From positions 2,790,001 to 2,854,000 of the forward strand of contig NZ_CP074149.1 of NCBI RefSeq assembly GCF_019968765.1: DNA of 64,000 bases, read 5' to 3'. Positions within the stretch are counted from its first letter, which is position 1; every line of letters begins with the position of its first letter. This DNA is from Enterobacter sp. JBIWA008. Its GTDB lineage: Bacteria > Pseudomonadota > Gammaproteobacteria > Enterobacterales > Enterobacteriaceae. Of this stretch, positions 35,000 through 43,273 are shown one piece after another. A program made the position numbers and the translations under genes. The notes under the pieces were generated by a model. That model did not search any database. It was not told where the DNA came from and worked only from the letters and a program-made list of their open reading frames with translations.

Positions 35000-37900
35000 T
35001 TATGGGCATGAGAAACGGGGAAGCTGGAACGGGTTACGAATGCTGTTTGGCGCAAACTCCAGCGTGACCTGATGTCCGTCGACGCTGAATGTGGCCTGAC
35101 GGCTCAGGCTACCCGCGCCCGGGCTGGTGCTCGCTTTATCGAAGAAGCGGTTGAGCGCCCAGGCGCCGTTGGTGACCAGCGTCGCGGTGCTGCCGTTCGC
35201 CAGCCCCAGCTGCATGCGTACCTGGTTGGTACCGCCCGGCCCCGGCCAGTTCATGATCTGCACGGCCTGCGGACCGTGGCTGTAGCGCAGCAGCTGGCCG
35301 TCAACGTCCAGCGTCAGGTTCAGAATGGTGTTATCCATTCGCACGGTGCGAACCGTCACCTTGAAGGACGGCGTGGTTGCGCCATTAGCAAAGAAGGCGT
35401 CGCGAATCGACTGAGCCTGCTGGAACGGTCTCAGCAGCCCTTCGCTGCCCGGCAGCGTTTTACCGTCGATGCCCGGCATAAAGCGCCAGTTTGCCTGCGT
35501 GGTATCCACTTTATTGGTCAGATTGTCGCGGAAGAAGGCGTCCATTAGCCCGGTTCCAGGCGCAAACATGCGCGCGAGATCGTCAGGGGTGACCTCGGTG
35601 CTGGCGCTGCGCACCAGCGGGTAGCGACCGGCAATCGCCTGACGGCAGAAACCGCCCACCTCAACGTTAATCCGCTTCCGCACGTTTTCCAGGTCACGGC
35701 GCTGAGTATCGCTGCTGGCACCCACCGCCATATTGCTGAACATAGTTTGCAGACCGCCCGGCAGGCGTCCGGCGCTGGCCTGCAGACGGCTGATCGCCTC
35801 GCCGCCCGGTGCCGGCATGCCGCTGTTGGCCGCATCCTGGACCGCGGTCAGGTAGCGATAGAGCTCATCCACCTGCTTGAGAAAATCATCAAACACGATG
35901 GTCTTCCCGCCCTTCTCCAGCGGCTGCGCCAGCTCAATCATCGGCGCGTAGTGGTCGGTGACCAGCTGCTCCGGCGCCTGGGTGACCACGGCGGCCTGGG
36001 TCGGCGCAGCGTCATTGTTGCTGAACAGCGCTTCCAGCGTGCGGGTGGCGCGGTTGCTCTGCGCCTGCGCTTTATCCGCATCTTCCGGCGCTGGCGCATT
36101 GCGTGACAGCGTCAGGACCTGGCTCAGGTTCTGCACCAGACGGCGCAGCGGCGAGTTTGCGCCGGAGAGTAGGCGCGCGGTGTTGATGCTCTGGGAAAGA
36201 TCGGCGCTGTTATTGAGCTGGATGTCGGCGAGGAAGCGATCCCAGTTAGCGATAAAGTCGCGCATGTAGAGCTGGCGCACGGCGTTATCGATCTGCTGTT
36301 TATCCTCCTGCGCCGTGGCGGCCCCCAGCACCCAGGCGTCGTCCTCGTGCAGGGCGGTGGTTACGCTGTCAATCTGGCCGTTAAAGCTTTTCCAGTAGCC
36401 GTCCGGCGTATAGAGGCCCGGGACGCCTTCGCTCACCGGCTTGCCGCTTTTGCGTGAAAACACCAGCTCGCTCTGCGGTCCGCCCAGGTCGGAAAGGGAG
36501 ACCGGCTTGAGGTTGTCATCATGCTCCAGCAGACGTTTGAGACGACCGTATACGCGCGTGGAGAGCGGCTGCTGGCCGATCATCGCTCTTTCGCGCGCAA
36601 CCAGGGATTCATCCTGTGCGTACGGCGAGGCCTGAATTTTCGGTTCCAGCAGCTGCGTCAGGTGCCATTCAAGCTGCTGCAGCTGCGCCTTCGTGACGTT
36701 CTGCGGCAGATTTCGCTGCAGGTTGAGCATCACCCACGAATGCAGGAATTTGCCGTCATAGTGCTTCGGCTGATACAGCATCTGATAGGCTTTCAGCGCT
36801 TCATAGCTGTATTCCACGTCGCTGCCGTTGTCGTTGCGAAGCCAGGTGGTAATGTGCATGGCGACGGCAGGTAACAGCATCTGATCCAGCGCTTTCTGGT
36901 ACAAAGACTGCGCGGCATCGCTGACGTCATCCCCGCGATAGAGACCCATACGGCGGGATACGGGCGGATCGTTCACATCAAACGCGTCGCTTTTCGGCAG
37001 GTCAACCAGACCGTTCAGCAGCGGCAGCAGATCGAACAGGTCACGCTGCGGCTGGTTCTGTAACGCCTTGCTCTGCTGATCCAGCTGGGGCACCTTCGCA
37101 TCCACCTCTGCCAGATAGGTTTTGTTTTTGGCATAGCTGGTCAGCCACAGCCCGCCGAGGATCGCCAGCAGGGCCAGCAGCGCCGCGTAGCCGGACCAGA
37201 TCGCCGCCCGGTTGCGCAGCTCCCACCAGCGGTTTTCGCCCGCGATCCCGGCTTCCTGGAATATGACGTTTTGCAGCAAGTTCTTAATGAAGAAACTCTG
37301 GCCTTTTGCCCCCGGGATAGGCGCTTCTTTGCTGACCGAATCCCAGTTATCCGCCTCCGCCCCTTCCGGCAGCGACAGCGCGCGGTTCAGTTCGCCCATC
37401 ACGCGGTCGAACGGCATGCCTTCCTGAGTTCCGCTGGCGAAGTAGATCCCGCGCGGAGAGAACTCGGTTTCGAAGTTGGAGCGGGCGAAGACCGTGCTCA
37501 GATAGTCCGCCAGCAGCGGACGCAGCGCGGCGAACTCCTGCGGGAAGAGATACGCTTCTGCGCGGGTTTTTGCGTCATGCTCTTTCAGCATGGTTTCCGG
37601 CAGCCCGGCATCGAGGCGCTGCTGCAGCAGGGAAAACTCCTGCTGGAAGTTGCCCATCAGGTCGTAATCGGCGTGTTTGGTTTGCTCCCACGGCAGCGTG
37701 AAGCCCCAGATCTGGTCGCGCTGCGCTTTGTCGTAGTCGGCAAACCAGGCGCGGAAGCCTTTAAGCAGGTCGGCCTTGGTCACCATCACGTACACCGGGA
37801 AGCGGATACCCAGCTGTTCATGCAGCTCGGACAGACGCTGGCGCAGGTTCACCGCCTGCTGGCGGGACGCCTCGGCGGACTGGGTGAGCAGGTCAGAAAT

Positions 37901-38620
37901 GCTAATAGTAATGATGACGCCGTTGATCGGCTGGCGGCGGCGATACTTGCGCAGCAGGTTGATAAACTCCAGCCATTCGCCGGCGTCCTGCACCTGCTCG
38001 CTCTCCTGGGTGGTATAGCGGCCCGCCGTGTCCAGCAGCACGGCCTCATTGGTGAACCACCAGTCGCAGTTGCGCGTGCCGCCAATGCCCCGCAGCGCGG
38101 TCTTACCAAAGCGATCGGCCAGCGGGAACTGCAGCCCGGAGTTAACCAGCGCCGTGGTTTTACCGGAGCCCGGCGCGCCGATAATGACGTACCACGGCAG
38201 CTGATAGAGATATTGCGTGCTGAAGCGCTGCGTCCACTGGGCGCCCTGGCCCGCTTTGCTGAAGTGCGCTTTTTTCAGCATCTGCGCGGCTTCATCAAAA
38301 CGGCTGGCGAGGATCTGCTCCTCGCTGTTCAGCCGCTTCTGCGGATCCGCCGCTTCCTGGCTGGCGGTGTTCTCTTTGAGCTTGTCCATCAGCTTGCGGT
38401 TCAGCCAGGCATTGTACAGGCGCGGCAGAATGTGGCCCTGCGCCCAGAGCAGATAGACCACGGCAATGCTGATGATACGATTCTGTTCAGACTCAAGCGG
38501 TCGGGTGTCCACGATGGACAACAGGGGACCAATCATCCAGATCACCGCCGCAAGCGCCGTTACGCCGAGGAAGCTCCACAGAATGCGGTTGGTCAAAATG
38601 GAAAGAAGTGTAGTCAGCAT
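35000..38620 (-). CDS. tssM: T6SS inner-membrane protein TssM
   Basis: The product has 1206 residues, full length for TssM/IcmF. Transmembrane helices lie at about 12-34, 47-62 and 470-490. The cytoplasmic part between them has an intact nucleotide-binding Walker A GAPGSGKT (148-155) followed by GTRNCDWWFTNEAVLLDTAGRYTTQ. The long periplasmic part includes the IcmF-related and DUF1215-type helices and ends in the beta-rich domain (TVRMDNTILNLTLDVDGQ) that contacts TssJ. TssM, TssL and TssJ form the membrane complex. It lies 2 bp after tssL. Confidence 0.98.
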   Translation of the reverse strand: MLTTLLSILTNRILWSFLGVTALAAVIWMIGPLLSIVDTRPLESEQNRIISIAVVYLLWAQGHILPRLYNAWLNRKLMDKLKENTASQEAADPQKRLNSEEQILASRFDEAAQMLKKAHFSKAGQGAQWTQRFSTQYLYQLPWYVIIGAPGSGKTTALVNSGLQFPLADRFGKTALRGIGGTRNCDWWFTNEAVLLDTAGRYTTQESEQVQDAGEWLEFINLLRKYRRRQPINGVIITISISDLLTQSAEASRQQAVNLRQRLSELHEQLGIRFPVYVMVTKADLLKGFRAWFADYDKAQRDQIWGFTLPWEQTKHADYDLMGNFQQEFSLLQQRLDAGLPETMLKEHDAKTRAEAYLFPQEFAALRPLLADYLSTVFARSNFETEFSPRGIYFASGTQEGMPFDRVMGELNRALSLPEGAEADNWDSVSKEAPIPGAKGQSFFIKNLLQNVIFQEAGIAGENRWWELRNRAAIWSGYAALLALLAILGGLWLTSYAKNKTYLAEVDAKVPQLDQQSKALQNQPQRDLFDLLPLLNGLVDLPKSDAFDVNDPPVSRRMGLYRGDDVSDAAQSLYQKALDQMLLPAVAMHITTWLRNDNGSDVEYSYEALKAYQMLYQPKHYDGKFLHSWVMLNLQRNLPQNVTKAQLQQLEWHLTQLLEPKIQASPYAQDESLVARERAMIGQQPLSTRVYGRLKRLLEHDDNLKPVSLSDLGGPQSELVFSRKSGKPVSEGVPGLYTPDGYWKSFNGQIDSVTTALHEDDAWVLGAATAQEDKQQIDNAVRQLYMRDFIANWDRFLADIQLNNSADLSQSINTARLLSGANSPLRRLVQNLSQVLTLSRNAPAPEDADKAQAQSNRATRTLEALFSNNDAAPTQAAVVTQAPEQLVTDHYAPMIELAQPLEKGGKTIVFDDFLKQVDELYRYLTAVQDAANSGMPAPGGEAISRLQASAGRLPGGLQTMFSNMAVGASSDTQRRDLENVRKRINVEVGGFCRQAIAGRYPLVRSASTEVTPDDLARMFAPGTGLMDAFFRDNLTNKVDTTQANWRFMPGIDGKTLPGSEGLLRPFQQAQSIRDAFFANGATTPSFKVTVRTVRMDNTILNLTLDVDGQLLRYSHGPQAVQIMNWPGPGGTNQVRMQLGLANGSTATLVTNGAWALNRFFDKASTSPGAGSLSRQATFSVDGHQVTLEFAPNSIRNPFQLPRFSCP

Positions 38621-38622
38621 CC

Positions 38623-39861
38623 TTAGTTTCCTTGCGGCAATCCGTTCAGCTCGGCCTGAGTGTTTTCAGGCGACACCAGCAGAGTAATCTCCACACGGCG
38701 GTTACGGGCGCGGTTTTCCGGCGTCGTGTTCGGCGCCACCGGGTTAATCTCGCCCCGCCCTTCCGCCTTTACGCGGCCAGGCTGAGAGAGGCTTCCCTGC
38801 AGCATTTTCTGTACCGAGCGGGCGCGTTCCAGAGAGAGTTCATAGTTCGAGGCAAAGCGCGCGCTGCGGATCGGCACGTTGTCGCTGTAGCCCACCACCA
38901 GAATTTTGCCGCTGACGTTATTCATCGCCTGCGCAATGCGGTTGATGACCGGTTCATAGCGGTCACGCACGACGGTAGAGGCAGAGGCAAACAGCCCGTC
39001 GCCCTTCAGGATAACGACGCTGCGATCCGCTTCGTCCTTCACCGCGACCAGGCCAGCCTCGATTTCAGGCTTCAGGAAGCCGCGCAGGTTCAGCACCGCC
39101 GGTAGCTGACGGGCCGGCTGCTGAATTGTGGTTTCCGGCAGCTGGGACTGGTAAATCTTCGCCAGTACCGGGCTGGTGTTATCGCCAAGACGCCAGTTAA
39201 GCACGATATAAAACAGGCAGGCGATAAACCCGGCCAGCGCCACGCAGGCCCACAGGGGAACCATCGGCCGCCAGAGCTTGCGCAGCACCGGACGATCTTC
39301 CGGATGCGGAGAAAGCGGTGGGGGATAGCTGCCGCGCACGCCGCGGATCATCTGCCACAGCCGCTGCTTGATGGTTTCAAGCTGGGTGCGGCCATTGTCC
39401 AGCACCCGATAGCGTCCTTCGAAGCCCAGCAGCAGGCAGTAGTTGATCATCTCCAGCAGCAGGATATGCTCGCGAGGGTTCTGCGACAGGCGCGCCAGCA
39501 GCTGGAAAAACTTCTCGCCGCCCCAGGTTTCGTTATGGAACGTCACCAGCAGGCCGTTGCTTGACCAGACGCCGCTGCTGCCCCAGGGGGTAAGCGCGGC
39601 AGCCTCATCGAGCGCCGTACACAGGCAGTAGCGCGCCCCGACGATCACTTCGTAGGGCAGCCCCGCCTGCTGGCAGCGGACTTCGAAACGGCGAATCTCA
39701 TCGATCAGGCGCTGGCGTAACGCCACCTGATCGTCATGGGAGACCGAGTGACGGATCTGCGGAATCGCATTGAGCAGCGGATTGGCGGCCGCCACCAGCT
39801 GGTTGTTGCTACTGGCTCCGGTAAACGCGGCATCACTGCCGGTGTCCTGTCGTTCCTGCAT
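38623..39861 (-). CDS. tssL: T6SS inner-membrane protein TssL with OmpA-like peptidoglycan-binding domain
   Basis: The product has 412 residues. The cytoplasmic DotU domain (about 20-185; ARYCLCTALDEAA, NETWGGEKFFQLLARL) is followed by one transmembrane helix (about 201-222). A periplasmic OmpA-like domain (about 277-397) follows, containing VVGYSDNVPIRSARFASNYELS and NRARNRRVEITL. This is the evolved type of TssL that can bind peptidoglycan itself, so a separate TagL anchor is not needed. The reading frame is intact. It lies 18 bp after tssK. Confidence 0.97.
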   Translation of the reverse strand: MQERQDTGSDAAFTGASSNNQLVAAANPLLNAIPQIRHSVSHDDQVALRQRLIDEIRRFEVRCQQAGLPYEVIVGARYCLCTALDEAAALTPWGSSGVWSSNGLLVTFHNETWGGEKFFQLLARLSQNPREHILLLEMINYCLLLGFEGRYRVLDNGRTQLETIKQRLWQMIRGVRGSYPPPLSPHPEDRPVLRKLWRPMVPLWACVALAGFIACLFYIVLNWRLGDNTSPVLAKIYQSQLPETTIQQPARQLPAVLNLRGFLKPEIEAGLVAVKDEADRSVVILKGDGLFASASTVVRDRYEPVINRIAQAMNNVSGKILVVGYSDNVPIRSARFASNYELSLERARSVQKMLQGSLSQPGRVKAEGRGEINPVAPNTTPENRARNRRVEITLLVSPENTQAELNGLPQGN

Positions 39862-39878
39862 ATTAAGCGCTCGCTTTA

Positions 39879-41222
39879 TTATTCTGTCGGGCTACGGATG
39901 GCCCAAAACTCCATATCCAGCCCCGGGAACTCCCCTGCAAGGTGCAGGGCGAATGCGCCGGACTTATCCATCTCGTGCCACAGCTCGCTGCCCTTCTCCA
40001 GTTCAAAGTAGCTGTAGCCGGCATGCCACGGGATCTGCGGCGGCGCGACCGGCATGGCGCGCAGCATAATGCCCGGCAGCTGAAGCTGAACCAGATCGCG
40101 GATTTTCGAGACCGGCGCGACCTTCATCTGCGCCGGGAAGTGGGTTTGCAGGTGTTCGCCTGGCACGTTGGCTTTTACCGCCAGCACGAAGCCGAACTCA
40201 CGCACCATGCTGGTTTCAGGCACCGTGGCGATGTTCAGGCCGTGAGAGCGTTCGTTAAGCGGCAGCTGAATGGCATGGTCTTCCATCACCAGCGACAGAC
40301 CCTGGCGCAGCATCAGCATCAGCTTGCTGAAGCAGTTTGCCAGATCGTCATGATCGTAAATCGGCAGCACGCTTTCGGCGGTACGCTGCGACGTCCAGGT
40401 GGCGAGCTCGGTGGCAAACGGCAGCCAGCTGCGCCAGAGCGTTTCCGGATGCAGCAGCGGGAGGGTTTTTAAATGAGACACCTCGCCCAGATGACGGTTA
40501 ACCAGCGACAGCAGCGTAAACTCAATCATTTCAGAGGTGTTAAAGCGGCCGGGCTGGCGCAGTCGGCCGCCAATCTGCTGGCTGCGCTGCACCAGCAAGC
40601 CGTGCAGATCGTTGATCATGCTGTAGATCTGCGGGCTGTTATTGGCGTTCAGCATCGGCGGAATGTAGCTGTTATCAAGGCGCACGTGGTTGTCGTTGCG
40701 TTTCTCGGCCACAAACGCCACGCCGATGGCGGTCCATTCCGCCGTGAGATCTTTTTCAAGCATCAGGGTCAGACGCAGACGGCCAAACTGAACGGTGGCG
40801 TCCCCCACCGACATGGCGTTATCGTCTTCCACCTCTTGCTCGAACGCGATAAAGCGCGCCAGCGAGGCCGGCTCTTCGCTAAAAATCACCTCTTCTCTCT
40901 CGCCACGACGGACCGGCAGTGCGAGCACTACCTTTTCGTTGGTGAGATTGTCAGGAATTTTCAGCGGTGCAGGACCGTTGCGCCCGTTACGCACCTGGAA
41001 AAAGGTACCGTCCGGCAGCAAGCCGCTGCAGTAGCTCAGGGCAATGCAGCCCTGACGAAGCATCGCTTCATCCAGCTCAACGTCAAGAAAGCCCCAGAGA
41101 TATGACCGCTGTAGCGCACCCCATTCACGAACATGGTTGAGCAGATAGCTTTCAGTCCGCTGAAAATGGTGTGGACGCAGGAACATGCCTTCGGTCCAGA
41201 CGACCTTTTCTGCTTTCGTCAT
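39879..41222 (-). CDS. tssK: T6SS baseplate protein TssK
   Basis: The product has 447 residues. The N-terminus KVVWTEGMFLRPHHFQ is a strong family mark, with LRQGCIALSYCSGLLPDGT and the C-terminal HAGYSYFELEKGSELWHEM. TssK trimers link the TssEFG wedge to TssL and TssM. Normal length. It is 28 bp after tssJ and 18 bp before tssL, the usual J-K-L order. Confidence 0.98.
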   Translation of the reverse strand: MTKAEKVVWTEGMFLRPHHFQRTESYLLNHVREWGALQRSYLWGFLDVELDEAMLRQGCIALSYCSGLLPDGTFFQVRNGRNGPAPLKIPDNLTNEKVVLALPVRRGEREEVIFSEEPASLARFIAFEQEVEDDNAMSVGDATVQFGRLRLTLMLEKDLTAEWTAIGVAFVAEKRNDNHVRLDNSYIPPMLNANNSPQIYSMINDLHGLLVQRSQQIGGRLRQPGRFNTSEMIEFTLLSLVNRHLGEVSHLKTLPLLHPETLWRSWLPFATELATWTSQRTAESVLPIYDHDDLANCFSKLMLMLRQGLSLVMEDHAIQLPLNERSHGLNIATVPETSMVREFGFVLAVKANVPGEHLQTHFPAQMKVAPVSKIRDLVQLQLPGIMLRAMPVAPPQIPWHAGYSYFELEKGSELWHEMDKSGAFALHLAGEFPGLDMEFWAIRSPTE

Positions 41223-41250
41223 GATGATGTGTTTCCTGTTTTGAAGCGCG

Positions 41251-41754
41251 TTACTGGCTGATGACCCGAATGCCGTTTACGTCGAGAAAAACGTTGGCCT
41301 GAAGTTCATCCGCGGACCATTTCCAGAACTGGTAGATATGATTTTCGCCTGGCACAGGCAGAGGGAGTGAAACGCGCCATTTTTTGCCATCCAGCACCTG
41401 ATACTCCGCCATCACGCCGATATAGCGGGCCTCCGGAGAACTTTGCCCGCTGAGGGTTTTGGACAGCTGTCCCGGCATCAGGAAGAACACGTCGCTGTTC
41501 AGCAGATTCGCGCCAAGCGTGGCTGACGCGTTGTTCTGCAGGGAGTAGAAGTCGCTGGACATGAAATCCGCATCGGATTTCAGCAACAATACCCGGACCT
41601 TAAGCGGCGCAGATTCATTGATCTGTGGATGAGCCTGAAACTGCAGATTGTAGCGGGAGGGGTCGCTGTGTGAAGACGACGTACAACCACTGACCAGGGC
41701 GAAAATCACCGCGTAAAAGAATAACCACAGCTTATGAAAATTTTTATTATTCAT
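41251..41754 (-). CDS. tssJ: T6SS outer-membrane lipoprotein TssJ
   Basis: The product has 167 residues with a lipoprotein signal (MNNKNFHKLWLFFYAVIFALVSGC, lipobox LVSGC, Cys about 24). The mature domain has the transthyretin-like strands of TssJ, with APLKVRVLLLKSDADFMSSDFYSLQNNA and a loop before the last strands. TssJ sits in the inner leaflet of the outer membrane and holds the TssM periplasmic tip. It follows the SH3 lipoprotein gene by 23 bp. Confidence 0.95.
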   Translation of the reverse strand: MNNKNFHKLWLFFYAVIFALVSGCTSSSHSDPSRYNLQFQAHPQINESAPLKVRVLLLKSDADFMSSDFYSLQNNASATLGANLLNSDVFFLMPGQLSKTLSGQSSPEARYIGVMAEYQVLDGKKWRVSLPLPVPGENHIYQFWKWSADELQANVFLDVNGIRVISQ

Positions 41755-41777
41755 AAAAATGCGCTCATGAAAGCCGT

Positions 41778-42272
41778 TTAGTTCAGGATCCAGGTACCGT
41801 TAGCGCTGTCTTTGCAGGCTTTGCTATTGCCATCGACATCAACACAGGTCGCTTTTTTACGCGCCTTAGGACGAATGGCCTGTTTACGCACCGCGGCGTC
41901 GTACTGGTCGGCCTTAATAACGGCGCGCATCGGGACGTAACCAATCAGCTGCTCGTTACCTTCATCGGCTAGCGCCATCCAGTAGTGTTCAACCTGCCCC
42001 AGCACCACATACGTTTTTCCGGTCTCGAGGTTACGGATAACCTTGCCGCCGAAGTCAGGACGGCTCATCAGAGAGGCCGGATACATGGCGCGATAAGGAG
42101 CGTTAACTGGGGTGAACTCCGTCGGCGGCGTAACGGCGTGACGGTGGGTTAAGGTGACGCCGTTGACCTGGCTGGTCTCGATCGTATCGTCGTTGATCAC
42201 AGGTTTCTGCGGCGCTTTACAGCCCGCCACCGCCATTACAAACAGAAGTGAAAACAGTACGCGCATTTTCAT
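41778..42272 (-). CDS. SH3-domain lipoprotein at the head of the T6SS operon
   Basis: The product has 164 residues from ATG at 42272 (GGAAAAGCAT site). The lipobox is VMAVAGC with Cys at about 18. The mature protein has a bacterial SH3-like stretch (about 80-120: KVIRNLETGKTYVVLGQVEHYWMAL, then LIGYVPMRAVI), then a basic segment RPKARKKATC and two Cys residues. SH3-type domains commonly bind cell-wall peptides, so an anchoring or wall-sensing role near the membrane complex is possible. It is the first gene of the 42-kb colinear locus and so is expressed with tssJ. I know no established T6SS function for it. Confidence 0.8.
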   Translation of the reverse strand: MKMRVLFSLLFVMAVAGCKAPQKPVINDDTIETSQVNGVTLTHRHAVTPPTEFTPVNAPYRAMYPASLMSRPDFGGKVIRNLETGKTYVVLGQVEHYWMALADEGNEQLIGYVPMRAVIKADQYDAAVRKQAIRPKARKKATCVDVDGNSKACKDSANGTWILN

Positions 42273-42526
42273 ATGCTTTTCCGTAGCGATATTTCGATGA
42301 TGAAGATAAGGGAGTGAAGTTTGACTTAAGTGCTATTGTTAAAATAGCCAGGATATTTTCAGGGCGTTACTATTTTAAGGGCATAGCTACCGCACGAGCC
42401 CTTCAGAATAAGGCCCAGCGTCTTCCTGACATATTTTGACAAACGGTAAGCAAGTTTACATGAGCTTCGCCTCAATTCAATATTTACCGCTACGTAACTG
42501 TTGGCAAATGAAGCAGTCGGAAAATT

Positions 42527-42542
42527 ATAGGATTAATCCTAT
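42527..42542. promoter_or_regulatory. 16-bp perfect palindrome, possible RcsB/LuxR-type operator
   Basis: ATAGGATTAATCCTAT is fully self-complementary. Its inner 14 bases agree with the RcsAB box consensus TAAGAATATTCCTA at 11 positions by my count. It lies 255 bp upstream of the first T6SS gene. A related TCCTATA sequence occurs about 20 bp further on. Confidence 0.4.
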
Positions 42543-42949
42543 GAAAAAGCCCGATATGTCCTATACCCTCTTATTCTTCCCTCACGCAATACAATAACTA
42601 TCTGTTATATATTAAAAAAAACAAAAAGAGAACCACCCTCGTTAACGCAATAGTGATATTATCGCCACTACCATAATTAGTAGAATTTGCATACTGGTGC
42701 GGCAGCAGAATATATCAACGATGAATTATTTGTTGCTCTGACAGGGTATCTTTAATATTGAGCCCACCCGAAGACTTGAATGTGACTATTTCGCTTATAT
42801 TGCACGATATTAATTTCACGACTAAAAATAACTTTATATTTCTCCTTATGGTAATTAACCAAGTCAGGCCTAAATTTTATCCATTAATCATTAAGCCTGA
42901 GTTAACTTTCCCGTCATTACCGCAGCTGAAAATGCTCTCAATAGCCCGC

Positions 42950-42977
42950 CGGTAGCGAACGTTGTTGTTTGCTACCG
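42950..42977. repeat. hairpin in the intergenic region
   Basis: An 11-bp stem with one G-T wobble (CGGTAGCGAAC with GTTTGCTACCG) and a 6-nt loop. It has no adjacent T tract. It could be a REP-like remnant or an mRNA leader structure. Confidence 0.45.
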
Positions 42978-43273
42978 CTCACAGGCTTCTTTCGAAGTTT
43001 TAATGTTGCTACACAGTCTCCTGCTCGCCGCCATCTAGCTTGCTTACCGTGTGATAGATAAGATTTATTATTAAAATGATAAAAATTCGTTATAATTTCT
43101 TTAAATATTTAAACCTAAGACCCAATAAGCTGCTGTAATACAAAGAATTTGAGAGAAGGCATTTTCTGTACCGCATGCGCATAGCCATCCGGTCGTCATT
43201 GCTTTCGCTTATTGTCCTGTGTAGTGCTTTTATGGGTTCAGGCGTTGTATGACCGAACAAATCAGGAGTGGGT

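Larger units (their letters stand above)
42273..43273. other. 1-kb A+T-rich intergenic region with T6SS promoter and inverted repeats
   Basis: No convincing gene is present: short open frames have no ribosome site or family look. The region separates the leftward T6SS operon from the rightward oxidoreductase gene, so both promoters must lie here. Visible structures are a TTAAAATAG/CTATTTTAA inverted repeat (42339-42347 and 42370-42378) close to the T6SS start, a 16-bp palindrome at 42527-42542 and an 11-bp stem hairpin at 42950-42977. The base composition suggests an H-NS-type silenced region, which is inference. Confidence 0.7.

Noticed and set aside
42758..42955. 65-codon plus-strand frame in the intergenic region
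   Set aside because: A+T-rich, weak start context and no domain signal; it ends inside a hairpin.
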